Assembly: GCA_003013855.2 (NCBI GenBank)
Contig: PVNU02002748.1
Span: forward strand, 96,042 to 160,041
Direction: 5' to 3'
Source of the DNA: Liriodendron chinense
Taxonomy: Eukaryota; Streptophyta; Magnoliopsida; Magnoliales; Magnoliaceae
DNA length: 64,000 bases
Shown here: positions 11,623-24,360 of the stretch, piece after piece
How positions within the stretch are numbered: the first letter of the stretch is position 1
How the letters are laid out: every line of letters begins with the position of its first letter
Made by a program: the position numbers and the translations under genes
The notes under the pieces: generated by a model
What the model saw: the letters and a program-made list of their open reading frames with translations, nothing else
What the model was told of the DNA's origin: nothing
The model's database searches: none

Positions 11623-13636
11623 GGAGAGTCAGCGAGTTACGATTGATGCAGTGCATTTCGTGCGTTCGAACGGTTCCTCCCCATGGCTGATTGCAATTAG
11701 ATTCTTACTTCTACATGTCAGGTTTGATTTCAATTGTGACTATTGATCTAACGTGCATCATATGAGCCACACAATCATTATTTCAAATATGAGATCAAGG
11801 TCTAAAATAGATCAAATGGTGATGGGTGTTTGACGATTACAAAGAGGGCAATAATGGCATATCTTGTTCTGATGTGTCTTCCTTCAAACAGATGGTTGTG
11901 GAGGGTTTAGAGGGGTCCCACTAATCTTGTAAGCCCATCAGATCAAAGGTGAAGTTTCCTCAATGGATTCCAAGTTTGAAAGAAAAATAGCAGTTGTATG
12001 CTCAACTCGGGTTCCCTGAGGAAAAACGAAAGCTCATGCGATCTCATTGGCTGTTCAACGAGAGGTGTTAGAGAGCATAGAGTCGTTGGATGGAGAGGGG
12101 TTCAATGGCTGAGATTAGTTGCAAACATTTCACATGGATTGCCAATTGAAGAAATCGTGTACAGCTTTGCCGCTGTGAGAAGTCAAGAAGGTTTCTATTA
12201 ACGTTATAAGGTTTCGGATATGCCGCTGATAGGTGGGGGCCACCATAGTGTCATGATGGAAGATCCACAACTTCTGTCAGTTTTTACTTGTCTAATTACG
12301 GTGGTGTTTTAAAAATGAAGTTAATCAGAGCTTGAGACCATGCAGCCGAAGCCTAGTTGGGAAGATGCATGCTATTGAAGCTTCTTTCAAGACATGTTTA
12401 ATAAGCAGGTTGGATCGAGATGTGATTCCCATTATGATGGATGGTCTATGCCACAGGGGTACTGTAGGTTGTGGTGCTAATAAGGAAGGAGGGAGGAGTC
12501 GGGGGTTAGTTCATGATTTCGAACAGCGGTGCTACTATATTTTTTTCTATTTCAAACATGGTTCTATGGGTTCCACTGGGGTGATCTATATCATCCATTC
12601 GTTTCTATAAGCTGTGACAGGGCATGGGGCTAACAGATGGGTTAGATCCAAGCCTTAGGTGGGTAGCACTTTAAAAATATCGAAAGGACCGTCGGCCACT
12701 AAAACTGTCTAAGCAACTGGAGGAGTGATTTAGATAAAAAAAGTAGACGGTTGGCTAGATTAATAGGCCTATGAAAATTTTATTTAACGGTTTAGATTGA
12801 TGATGGGTCAAGTTTGTAAATTTTGATAGAGCTCGAGATGCATGGAAAGGTGTATGTACATGTACTTGGAAGTGGGATCGTTAGATCGCAACTCCGACAA
12901 TTAAATAATTAAGTTTATACACGATTACTAGATAAGTTGAACAGGTCAGATTTACAGATGGACTTGTCTACAAGTGGATGGGATGATTTATAAATGGATT
13001 TTTCTACAGGTGGTCCAAAATGAAGTGAACGGTCAAATGTTTTCTTCTCACAATGTGTGATTACTTCAACCGTTAATTTGACGACTAAGCAAGTATAAGC
13101 AGATATGTTGGGTCCAAAAATCATAGGTGTATGCGAGTCTAAACATGGATACACGAGCACAAGTTCATGTGTCGCTCTCTGAAAAATACAGATCCAAAAT
13201 ATAATGTACACGAGGGTTAGTATTCACGTACATACACTTGCGTGAAATTTTTTAGGATATTACATAAAGCAATTTATAATTTTAAAAAAAACATATCTCT
13301 TCGTTAAAAAAAATCATAAAATAATGTAGATTACCTATAATTAATTCATGCATGTGTCTATCACCTATCAACACAAATTGTCACCTATCAACACAAATTG
13401 GGTCGACGTTGTCTCGAGATAAGATGAGTTCAATATTATTGCTCAATATTATAATAAATAATAAAGAGAGTAGTGATGAAAATGATTTTGTCATCTGAAG
13501 ATGAGTCATCAAAAGGGATCATTTCACATAAAAATAAAATATTATAAAAAGTAATATTTTTATAAAAAAAAAGTATTCGTTCATTCATTTATTCACAACT
13601 ATTATATATATATATGAGAAATGCTCACATACAACT
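11623..13636. other. Intergenic DNA, nothing recognised
   Basis: No gene, clear LTR or TIR pair seen. Short open frames (for example 11998-12201 and 12332-12610) have no recognisable similarity and no supporting signals. The right end is AT-rich and runs into a short TA tract before the long-TIR element. Confidence 0.6.
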
Positions 13637-13699
13637 ACTTGGATACTACATTTTGATCCAACTAGCTGGACATTTAATGAGAAAAGGCTCCCCTTTAAC

Positions 13700-14330
13700 T
13701 ATTGGGGTTAGGAGCCCCGCAACGAAAGCAATCAAAGCAGGCGAGGAACACACCACAATGGCAATCAACAAGCAAATCATCATACACAAGAAGGCAATCC
13801 GATTTTTACGTGGAAAAACCCCTCAAGGGTAAAAAACCACGGCACAAAGCGACACCAATCAACTATGATATCAGAAGTTACAAGAGATTATAGAAGAAAA
13901 CCCTGGATCACAACCCACAAGAGAAATCCCAAGCTACCCGAAGCTAATTCTCACATGAGAAGGACAAACCCATCCCTTTCCCTCAACCCAGAGAACTCCA
14001 AGCTTCCTCCTAACTCTTTCTCTCACCTTAGAACTCTCCTAATCTCTTGGCCCATAGGCGGCAACCCTAATCTCGGATTACATCTCCTTAAATAGGAGAA
14101 AACCGAAATTAGAAACTCCTTGCGCAAAACTGCGCAAGAAACCAAGTCCAAAAAGGAAACTACTGACCGGTCGTTCAACGGGTCGGACCCCCCACTTGCC
14201 GGTCGGCCGGCCTGCCGGATGGCCCAAAAAAGTTCCAACAAACTTGCTATCTTGCTCCATCGTGACCGACCGGCCGGCCGACCGGTCGATGGTCTTCATG
14301 CATGAAGAGTAGAGGCATCCAATCCCAACA
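13700..14330 (-). mobile_element. Solo copia LTR with perfect TSD TTAAC
   Basis: This 631-bp LTR is of the same family as the LTRs at 23688-24271 and 25722-26317: they share GGGTAAAAAACCACGGCACA, AGTTACAAGAGAT and a cluster of GACCGGTCGG palindromes. It starts TATTGGGG and ends CCCAACA on the plus strand, and is flanked by TTAAC at 13695-13699 and 14331-14335. No internal region remains, so it arose by LTR-LTR recombination. It entered the left arm of the long-TIR element and is therefore younger than that element. Strand follows the family's gag-bearing copy. Confidence 0.92.
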
Positions 14331-14673
14331 TTAACTACATCATACACACTTACATGGAGAGATTTTAGAATACATATCATAGTTATATAAAGTGGCACAC
14401 ATTTGAAAGATCCAAATCATTCATCAATTGAGGCCCACCAAAGAGAACTTACGTGCCAAAAATTAATAAATTACACTTATGATATAAGCACAAATGCGTG
14501 TTAAATCTGGATCACTGAATTGCTTTATTAACTAACTACTCTTTTTTTAAGTGTTTGGCATGCTTGATCATAGGATCCATCTTTTTTTTGTCCCTAACAT
14601 GTTTATAATATACTCTATCTATTGAACAGATCTAATCCTTAATGCATGAGTTGTATTCCCAAAATCACTAACA

Positions 14674-14831
14674 AGTGCATAGCTCATCTAAAGTTTATTG
14701 TATGTCTTGCTTACCAAGTATATCCAGACAATAGTTGCATAGCTTTTCTATAAGTGCATAGCCCATCTAAAGTTTATTATATGTCTCCCTTACCAAGTAT
14801 CTCCAGACAATAGTTGCATGACTTTTCTATA
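14674..14831 (+). repeat. Two-copy 79-bp tandem repeat
   Basis: AGTGCATAGC starts at 14674 and 14753. Both units contain CATCTAAAGTTTATT and CCAGACAATAGTTGCAT. The duplication is local to the inner edge of the left TIR arm. Confidence 0.92.
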
Positions 14832-15204
14832 CAGATAAGTGGCATTACATTTACCGATTTGGAAGAAAATATTTCTTGTGTAATAAATCCATACCGTCCA
14901 TCATGTGCAGCACCTTTTGTTTGGATTAGGGCTAAAATATCAGGCCAAATCAATGCTTGGGTAGGCTATACCATGGAAAATAGTTAAGATGATAATTCCC
15001 ACCATTAAAGTCATTTAAATTGTGTGACGCCCACTGATGTATATACTCATGATGATTGTTGGGGTCTTTTGTAGAAATTGATACTAAGGATGGGCCAACC
15101 TATTAGATGAGTTGGATGTTATATACACATAAAAGTTTTGGACTTTATCTAATAATGGAACATTAAACTTAGTCCAGCACATTGGACTTGAGACCTTCTC
15201 ATTA

Positions 15205-16255
15205 ACAAAAAGAAATTTTAACGGAAGCTCTCCCTTAATTTTTTATATGGCTGACTATGATGTGTATATGAGATCCACTCCAATCATTAGATGTGTAATC
15301 TTATTTTGGGCCTATAGTCAAAAGAATAATATGACTTATGATTCATGTGGGCCACTTTAAGGGAAACAATTCGAAGACACGTCTACCCTTGATTTTTACA
15401 AAGCCCACCATAATGATTATACAAAATTCATTCCAACCATTAAATGCAACACTGAAATGTAGGCTTAGGGCCCAAATTTTAGGTTCATCCATGATTCAAG
15501 TGGCCCATATAGTAGGAAAAGGTTTATAGGGTGAGCTTTTTACTAACATTATTTCCAATAATGTGGTCTACCTGAATAATAGATGGCCATAATTTTCAGG
15601 CCCTTGGTGTAACATGAGGCTACACACCTAAAGGTCGAGGTGGATTTAACATTAATACCATGGTTGGGCCCACCCAAGTTGGTAACCATTTTCCTAAGTT
15701 ACCTTAAAATAAGATTTTTCTCCTCTCTGCCAGCATTTAATGACATTAATTACTCCCTTGAATTACGAGTGGTAAGGTAGGAGACGACGGTCACCTTTGA
15801 TTTTTTATAATTTTACCATGATGCGTACATGAGATCCAGTAAGACTAATAGATATATAATATTATGTTGTGCCTATAGCCAAAAAATTAGGGTGACATGT
15901 GATTTAGGCGGGCCACATTCATGGCAACAATTGAGAGAGACATCCGCCCTTTATTTCTATAGTGCCTACCATGATGAATATGTGAAATTCACTCCAACAA
16001 TTAGATGTCAGACCAAAATGTTGGCTTGGACCCAAAGAATCAATCCCATACGTGATTCAAGTGGGCTACACTAAGGAAAACATTTTGAAATGTGAACTCT
16101 TTTCCTTTATAGTTTCCAATTGTGTGGTCTACGTGAACAACATATGGAGATAATTTTTCATCTAATGGTCCAATATAGGATGACACACCTGATGGTCGAT
16201 GTAAATTATACATTAACATCATTGTGGGCTCAGTCATGAGCCATCTTTCAAACTT
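15205..16255 (+). repeat. Two direct copies of a GTGGGCC-type module, about 580 bp apart
   Basis: The block at 15205-15690 recurs at about 15790-16255 in the same order. Shared order: a GATGNGTANATGAGATCCA word, GCCTATAGNCAAAA, GTGATTCAAGTGGGC or close, then TGGTCTAC and a closing GTNGGGC. The copies are diverged. Similar modules recur in other TIR elements of the window. Confidence 0.75.
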
Positions 16256-16745
16256 ATGGTGAAAAAAAGGACTTTTGCAAGAGCAATTATAGTAAATTAA
16301 ATAATCCTTAAATTATGGTAGGTTGTTGGATGTCCAACTTGTTGTGTATGGGCTATCCACCTATTAAGGATTTTGGCCACACAACTCATATATTAAAGAT
16401 CAAATTATTCATTGGATAGAGTACATTGTCAATATGTTAAGGATAAAAAAGCTTCTATGATAAAGCATGTCAAACACTCACAAAAAGGGTAGGTAGTTAA
16501 TAAAATAATTTAATGATCTGGATTCAATGTGCATGTATGCTTACCTCATAACTATACTATATTAGTTTTTTCACATATTTCTCTATGATGGTCCTCAATT
16601 GATGAATGGCTTGGACCTTTTACACAATGTCACTTTACGTAAACATAATATATATTTCAAATTCTCTCAATGTAGATGTATATATTGTATTTAAGAGGGA
16701 ACTTTTATCATTAAATGCACAGCTAGTTGGACTAAAATGTAAGGT

Positions 16746-16750
<5 letters not shown>

Positions 16751-16794
<44 letters not shown>
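16751..16794. repeat. (TA)n microsatellite
   Basis: About 22 TA units directly abutting the right end of the long-TIR element. A shorter TA tract is present at the left end (13603-13615), so the element may have inserted into a TA repeat. Confidence 0.98.
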
Positions 16795-16797
<3 letters not shown>

Positions 16798-19700
16798 GGT
16801 CTCGGTATTAGACCATCAAATAAGAAAATATTCAAAATATTTTTTTTGGATATAATTAAATAAATTCTTATTCAATAAAATTCATTATAAATTATGAAAA
16901 TACAATTATAAAATATAAAAAAAACTAAAGAAATCACAAATGAGATCATAAAAAAAGACTTATTTAAGATTAACAATAACTTGAACCCTATAAGAGTCAA
17001 TCACGTATGAACTTCAAACATTCATCCAAGTTTTACTAGTTGTTTTTAAAACACGATACAATTTTTAGCTTTTTCAAGTATCAGAGCCACCTTTTTAAAG
17101 ATCTAATAACAAAAATAACCATGTATCTCAGGTATATTGAGAAGCTCATCAAGACATTCATTGTATTTATTTTCTTTCTTATTTATACTTTTAATTTTTT
17201 TTACACCTAAGCATTAACAATCCTTGCTAATGATTTATTGGAACTAGAAAAACTTTGCATTTTTCTGGTATAGTGAGTTTATGAATCCATTGATACTTGG
17301 TGCCTTTTGTGTTGATTAGAGGGGCCAACATCAAGCTTGGACATTCACTCCCAACCAGTTCAAACTCCATATTGTGTTAGAAAATACAAATCATTATTTG
17401 CTCATATTGTGTTAATCTTCATATTAAAATATTCTTGCGTGATAAATCTCTTATCTCATGCTTATTTTATTCCTCCCTTCAGTAGTACAATTGCAAAATA
17501 AGACGCAACACTCATTTAAATACTTAAACCTCTTCTTCTTATACTATGCAACTTTAAGTGGGCCTATACAGGATATATTACCCATTCACTAATACTATAA
17601 ATTATGAATGCAAATTATTCAAATGTGCTTATTCCGTACATTGATATGTGTCCTAAACTTGACTTTCATTATTTACCATTTAGCAATCATGATGTTGACC
17701 CAAACTGTTTTGGCCAAGGACACCTACACAATAGCATAATATTCGTTAAACCGTTTAAACTCATTTCTAATGTATGCTGCACCCATACTTGTTCCAAACT
17801 TTATATGAATTTAGTGGCTCACTCATTAACCATATCTACATTAATGGTTGGCCCCATCCATCTCCTAGCCATGCAATATTCAACCATTATGTTAAGCAAG
17901 ATGTTATCTATTTTAGTGGTCCACTTTTTTGTCTTTTTGAGTTGACAATATTAATTTCAGGTCACGTGGTATGTTTAATTATCCATATTATATCTATAAA
18001 AAAAGGAGAATCATTCAAATGAAGGATGACATTCAAATTCAATAGATGAATACCATTAGCTAAGATCTTCCCATCTATGTGACTCTTAGATCATGGCTCA
18101 TCCATGATGGACCCATTAAATTACTAATTAGAGTTATTAACATCATTTTAAGGCTACATATAGGAGTCAGTTAACCATTCAAATCAATTAGTTACCATGA
18201 TATAAAAAAATTAAATACTAAAAAATAGAAAGAAAAAAAGTAAAAAGAAAAGCAAAAGTCACCTAACCTTCATAAGCCCACTATGTTTTACACTACTTTG
18301 TCGATCAAAATGATTTCCTAATATTCTTTTTATAATTTAAAAAAAATCAATCTAACCTAAAACTCATGTGGGCCACACCATGGGAAGTATTGCAAAAACA
18401 TGCTTAAAACCTCTAAATGTAACAGTATGGGCCTCTTGAGTTTAGGATTAGGCTGATTTCCAAAGTGTCCCCTTATCCTTGTGAGGTTTGCCTAAACAAT
18501 AAGTTTTGTGAAATATACACACCAGATAGTCTCACAAACAAATCTATAATTAATGTTAACTCTCAATTGTTCCCCTTGTGTGGCCCACTTGAGTGGTGTG
18601 TCATGCTGATTTCTTTTAGATGCTTGACAAATAGAGTGGATGTACATACACAACAAGGTGGGCTCCATATGGCTCAATGTTCTACCTATCAGGTGTCGTA
18701 TCCTACAAAGTATTGTATGTTATAGGAATGTATATATTTTAATAAAAAATTTAATAGAGAGCCCATCTAATAAAAAGTTCATATGGGACCGTTGTAATGT
18801 ATGCGTGTGAATCCACTCTTTTCATCATTTTCTTCAACTTATGTTAGGACATTACTAAAAAAAATAAGGTCAATCTAAAATTCAAGTCGGCCATACCACA
18901 AAGGAAAGTGATAATGGAGACTCCTATAATCAAAACTTTCTTAGGCTCACCTAAGTATTAGATTAGGTTGATATTTGGTTTCTCCCTTCATCTTAAGACT
19001 CACCTTTGCATGGTTTAAATTGCATATAAACATCATAGTGGGCCCCAAGAAGGTTCCAATGGTGGATGTCCCCATCCCCTCCATTTTATGTGGTGTGCCC
19101 ACTTAAGTTTTAGATCAGCATGGTTTATAGCTCAAATCCCACCATGATTTTGAGCAAATGATGGAAAAGTAGATTTTATACATGTACATCAAAGTGGGCC
19201 CATAGGGGTTTTCATTATATATGTTCCTTATGCAATAGTAGCTGCCTATTTCAGTCGTTGATGTATATTATTATAACTTGTTGAAAAAAGGAATTAATTG
19301 ATACTTTAGTTGTATATGACGCTTGATATGCAGTTACGCATGACATAAATCAACTCAAATCAAACCAAAACATTGTTAATCTTTAATTTCTTTATCGAAA
19401 CACCATATTCTTTATCCTAGTTTCACTTATAACGGTCTCTAATATGTATAACACATCATCTTTATCTAAAAGAATCTTAACTTATCTACTCTTGTTATTA
19501 AAGTTGTTCCTATCAAATCTCTTCTTTTAAGAAATTCACAATAATACATTTGAATGTCATTATTTTAGAACTAAATCAGGTGAAAATGATTAAATGTCAA
19601 TTAATTAAGAAAATTAATCTAAGACCATTTATTTTAATTATATTCATCTACAACCATTAACAGTTATTTAAGTGGCAACACTTAGACATATTGACAATAT

Positions 19701-21446
19701 GGTAATATGGTCATATCAGTCCAGCCTAAAACTTCCTCTTAGCTGATTTTACTCTTGAAACTTGCATCTAATAGAAAACTTAGTAGGTCATAACTAATTA
19801 TAACAATAATGATCTATTGTGTGAAAGAGTCATGCCATGAGAAAACAAATTCATAATAATACGATGGGCCATGAGAAAATAAATTCATGACAATACAATA
19901 AGTGCACAACAATGTTTATGCATATGATGGTGTATAATAATGTGATAATGCAACTTACATGTAATAAATTCAATAGCTTCAGGTCATACGAGCCTTACAT
20001 CGTCACAAATCAATGCCATGCAATAGTGTACATAGCACAGTGATTATAAACACATCACTCGCTACATATTCTTGTGTGGTATGACTTGTATGAGATGATA
20101 AAGAGTCATGTATAAATACATGTTATCGATTTCTTCACATCAAAATTGTATCAACTAACACTTTGATGCCACTATTAAGTACGTACATGAGGATAACAGA
20201 TAGCATGTTGTGTTTTGATTACTACAAAGCGAGTGACATGACTACACAACAATAAGTTAAAGAGTCGAGATAGAGTTCAGTGGCATGTTTAAGCCAACGA
20301 TATTAATAAAAATGTGAACTTATTCACTTATATAATCTCATGGTGACAATAATTTACTAGTGTAATGTAATATTAATCAAGCACATGAGTGCGCCTCTTC
20401 TCTATTCTGCACCTCTTCTCTCTCTCTATCTCTCTCTCTCTCATGCACCCATACCCCCCTCCCATTCTATCTCTAAATAGGAGATAGAAAGGAAGGTGGA
20501 CAGCAGGCAATGGATGACTGATAGTCCCTATTGTTGCCAATGTAGTGGTAAACATCACTAGGGGTCATCGCACATACAATAATTTTCTCCTTTTGCACTT
20601 GATGAAATTTAAAAATATATATATAGTAATAGACATGTCTTAAAATATTAACTATAAACATGTCCTGAAATATTGACTATTTAAGTTGAGAGTAGAACCA
20701 TTAAAACTTCATATTTTTCTTAAATCTTTGTTAAGCTCACACATATGTTTAGCTCATGTATAAACCACACACATGTTAGCATGGCACATAGGTGTGAGAT
20801 CCAATCAATCCATTAGGTTGGTCCAACCTTGTACATGTTTTTCTTAAAATACGTCTCATCCACTCAGCATGCAGTCTTAATCCTAGAAATAAATAAATGA
20901 TTTAGAAAACTTTAGCCCAAGTTTTTCAGAGACATACATTTCTTTTGCTATTTGTGGCCCACCTGACCGTAGATCAACATGATTCTTGGGTTGGGGCATT
21001 AATAAAACAATGTCTTTCTAATGGTTGGAATAGATCTCGAACTTATTATACCATGCTAGCACATACGTGACTCATACATGAGCTTTATTGCACACATGTG
21101 TGAGCCAAGTGAAGCCATTTCTCTTAATTATGTATATTTTTTACAATTTTATACAAATTGGATAATTATACATTTTTCTAATTTTATGCAAATTGGATGA
21201 CTCGACAGACAACAGTTTTCTCGTAAAACTTAAGTTTCATTTTATATGTTCAAAGGATCACTCCAAAACCTCTCACGGGCACCTAAGGACTGAATTCATG
21301 TGCTTTTAGGTTTTCCTTAACCTTATAACTTCTCTACTCAAGGCCAATCTACTCGTTTCTACATACCCACATTTGGTTATTGTGGTTTGAATAATCCTAA
21401 TTCCCAAGGTCCTGGTTATCTCAATACTCCACTCTGATACTAACTT
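16795..21446. other. AT-rich intergenic DNA with scattered GTGGGCC-type modules
   Basis: No gene recognised. From about 17560 to 19215 there are further copies or halves of the GTGGGCC-type module (for example GTGTGGCCCACTTGAG near 18578, and GTGGGCCC at 19040 and 19194). The remainder is AT-rich and featureless to my reading, with a short CT-rich patch at 20395-20442. Open frames of 60-113 codons here have no similarity that I can name. Confidence 0.6.
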
Positions 21447-22140
21447 TGTAATGCTCCAAAACTTAGCACTCTAGTACGAAAATTATGGTCCTAAGTTCGA
21501 GGGAGTTAGTATTGCGCAACACGCCAACAATGCCGATGAACCGAGATCCAATCTCCGGTCTCACCCACAAACGATAAACAGGAAGAAATAATAACTAGAA
21601 GTAAAATTCACACAAACCAACAATCCACAAGACATAATTTACGTGGAAAATCCCTAACAAGGGTAAAAAACCACGGGTGCAAACTTCCACTATGAAGAAA
21701 ACGAAGTTACAAGCAATACACTTACCTTCTCCTATGCTCCCATGCACAGAGATGGCCCTTTTGCTAATCCTCTCGCCTCTTTCTCACCTTGAACCTATAA
21801 AAACCCTAATCCCATGGCTTAATCCCGGTTTACACCCCCTTTATATAGTAAACTCTGAAAATAGAACTAAAAATAGGAAACCCCGCACTTCAGTTCGTGG
21901 TTGGTCAGGCGCCCAGTCAGGCTTGGTCGGGCGCCCGCCCAAACAGAGAAACATCCAACAAGATCCAGACTAAATCAACTGATTATCGGGCGCTTGGTCA
22001 ATTTGACCATCGGGCGCCCGACTGTTTACAAAACGGTCTAGAGACAACCATCTCAAAATACTGAATATCAGGCGCCCGGTCCACTGACCGTCCGGGCACC
22101 CGACCATCTCAATATGTGATTTGGCTCCACACCTCAACAA
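21447..22140 (-). mobile_element. Copia-type LTR with adjoining primer site (probable)
   Basis: The segment runs from TGTAATGCTCC at 21447 to CCTCAACA at 22140. It shares the ACGTGGAAAA...AGGGTAAAAAACCACGG block with the copia LTRs elsewhere in the window, so it is a related family in the same (minus) orientation. Just outside its left end, CTCTGATACTA (21432-21442) is a near-complement of the initiator-Met primer site TGGTATCAGAG. Near its right end it has a cluster of GGGCGCCCG palindromes in the place where the sister family has GACCGGTCGG palindromes. No internal region or TSD was identified, so the ends are tentative. Confidence 0.55.
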
Positions 22141-22298
22141 TTAGCTCGATATTTTACAGTGATTCTGACACCCACTCTTTGACGCCCCAATTTTTGTGGC
22201 TCAGATATGAGGCCCTTGCGGCGAGAACCCAAGTGTCTCACTGGGAAGAATCATCCATAGGTGGACCTCTCATACATCCACTAAGTCAAGTCCTACCC

Positions 22299-22827
22299 TG
22301 TGGTCCTAGCGGGGGTTGTCATCTAGGTCCTTTGGATTGGTCGGGCTTAAAAAATACCGCTCCAGTCGGGCTAGGTGCTTTAGTCCCACATCGGATGAAT
22401 GAGTGCCCAAAGTCCTGCCTATAAGTGGGGCTCTCACCTTCCCTACACGAGGCCTTTTGGGGTAAAACCTGATAACAAAACCGTGCGCCCTTGGGCAAAG
22501 CACAGTGTCAGTGGGGCTATTACAAATTGGTATCAGAGCCGAGGGTGGCTCTGCCTTGAGGGTGGGGGGGTTTAAGTCCCTATCCTGCCCTGTGGTCCCA
22601 GGAGGGGTTGTCATCCGGGTACTTTGGATCAGTCGGGCTTCAAAAATACTGTTCCAGTCGGGCCAAGTGCTTTAGTCCCACATCAGATGGATGAGCGCCC
22701 AAAGTCCTGGCTATAAGTGAGGCTCTCGCCTTCCCTGTACGAGGCCTTTTGAGGTAAAACCAAGAACAAAATCGTGCACCCTTGGGTAAAGCGGACAATA
22801 TTGTACAGTGTCAGTGGGGCTGTTACA
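22299..22827 (+). mobile_element. TRIM-like miniature LTR element
   Basis: Two direct repeats of about 230 bp (22299-22524 and 22591-22827) begin TGTGGTCC and end TTACA. Each contains AGTCCCACATC, a TATAAGTG box region and GAGGCCTTTTG. Only 66 bp separate them: an initiator-Met type primer site TTGGTATCAGAGCC at 22527 and a G-rich polypurine-like run (22557-22570). LTR, primer site, purine tract, LTR with no coding space is the plan of terminal-repeat retrotransposons in miniature. The flanks TACCC and AAAGT do not match. Both LTRs are also preceded by TCCTRCCC, so the true left borders may lie a few bases further out. Confidence 0.8.
22527..22540 (+). other. Primer-binding site of the TRIM-like element
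   Basis: TTGGTATCAGAGCC lies two bases after the end of the first LTR and contains the standard complement to the 3' end of plant initiator-Met tRNA (TGGTATCAGAGC). It sets the plus orientation of the element. Confidence 0.85.
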
Positions 22828-23687
22828 AAAGTTAACATTCATTTCCACAATTTATAATTAGAATAGCGAGCAGCTATTAACGGAATCAAAGATGAATAAA
22901 GATAACTATAATCATGCTAAATAAGTCATCATCCAAAAAGTAATATTTAAAGAAAATTATCCAAAAGGGGTCCCACAATTAGAGATCGAACATCCAAAAG
23001 GGGTCCCATAACTAGAATGAGGTATATAAATACAAAAGGGCAAACAAATAAAGTTACTGGAGAGCCCAAATCTAAACTGCTACCATGAAGCTCTACAACA
23101 ACAATCTCCCCAAAACTCCTATCAGGATATCCTCAGCTAGACCTTGCCACGATCCAACCTATGCTACATGGTTGGTGTAATTGCATGAGCAAACAATTAT
23201 GAGTGGCCAACTCAATGATAAGTCTAATCAAGATTTCACAGTTGATATATTAACCAAGTATAATTTCATGAAAAGAACACATCCATAGTTTAGAATGTAT
23301 GGAATGCATGCATATGTTCTTTGACTAAGGATGCACATCCAATTGAACTAATGCAAGGGATCGGGTCTTTTAAAAAGTCGACCTGTTCCCCTGATAAACA
23401 TGAGATTGGATCTTTCAAATAGTCAACCCAACTCACTATGAGAGATCGAGTCTTTCAAACAGTCGAATCGTTCCCCATAGACAAAAAGGGGTGGACAATG
23501 GTCCAGCAGCCCACAAAATACTCAAAGTACACGCGTTCATGGCATTTGGATTAGCCACTAGACAACACCATTAAAAAGGGCATTCGAACAGTAGTCAAGG
23601 AGCCCACAAAGTATACAAGTACGCACATCCACAACATTTAGATTAGCCACCCGATAACACTTGAGTGCAATGGATGCATGATTAATC

Positions 23688-24271
23688 TATTGGGATAGGA
23701 AGGGCCGGCAGCGGAAGCAAAGCCGAACACAAACAGCAAATTGAGTCAAACAAGCAACACAATGCAATCACAATACATGCAATCACCCACACATAGACAA
23801 TCCGAATTTAACGTGAAAAAACCCCTTACGGGTAAAAAACCACGGCACAAAGCGACACCAATCCACTATAATATCAGAAATTACAAGAGATGGAACCCAA
23901 GACCAAAAAATTCAAGCCCACAAGAGAAATCCCAAGCTTACCCAAGAAGAAAACTCTCTTCTTCAAGCTCTTTATCTCACCTACAAGCTCCCTCAATCCC
24001 CTTTGCAACCTTAGAAACCTCTAATCCCTTATTACCCCTTAAATAGGCAAGAAAAAGGATTTATAAACCTCTTGCGCGTAAACCGCGTAAGAATCCATGT
24101 TACACAAGGAAACTGCCGACTGGTCATCTGACCGGTCGGACACCCCTACCGGTCGGTCGGCCGACCGGTTGGATGGCCTAAAAAAAACACAGCAGCTTTG
24201 CTGCCTTGGTCCTCTATGACCGACCGATCGGTGGCCCTATGCAACTGATTTGAGGCGTCCTTTTTTCAACA
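23688..24271 (-). mobile_element. 3' LTR of the deleted copia element
   Basis: This LTR aligns along its length with the copy at 25722-26317. It starts TATTGGGAT where the partner has TGTTGGGAT, and ends TTCAACA. Both carry GGGTAAAAAACCACGGCACA and a run of GACCGGTCGG-like palindromes. The scattered differences mean the insertion is not recent. Confidence 0.92.
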
Positions 24272-24360
24272 AACTCCACCACGACTCAAATCATCATGCA
24301 TAATCTCCACCTTTACTTCGTCATCGTTATAGTCCCGTCGCTTCTCGTGCCCCATTGACT

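Larger units (their letters stand above)
13637..16750. mobile_element. Long-TIR (Mutator-like?) non-autonomous element
   Basis: The two ends are imperfect inverted copies about 400 bp long. The left arm is 13637-13694 plus 14336 to about 14684 (interrupted by a later solo LTR); the right arm is about 16348-16745. Shared words include TCCAACTAGCTG, CATTCATCAATTGAGG and, deeper, TGAGTTGT and CCAAAATC. No transposase is seen. Inside is a tandem GTGGGCC-type repeat (15205-16255). TIRs of this length fit Mutator-like elements, but a 9-bp TSD cannot be read because both outer borders run into TA repeats. Removing the LTR leaves about 2.5 kb. Confidence 0.7.
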
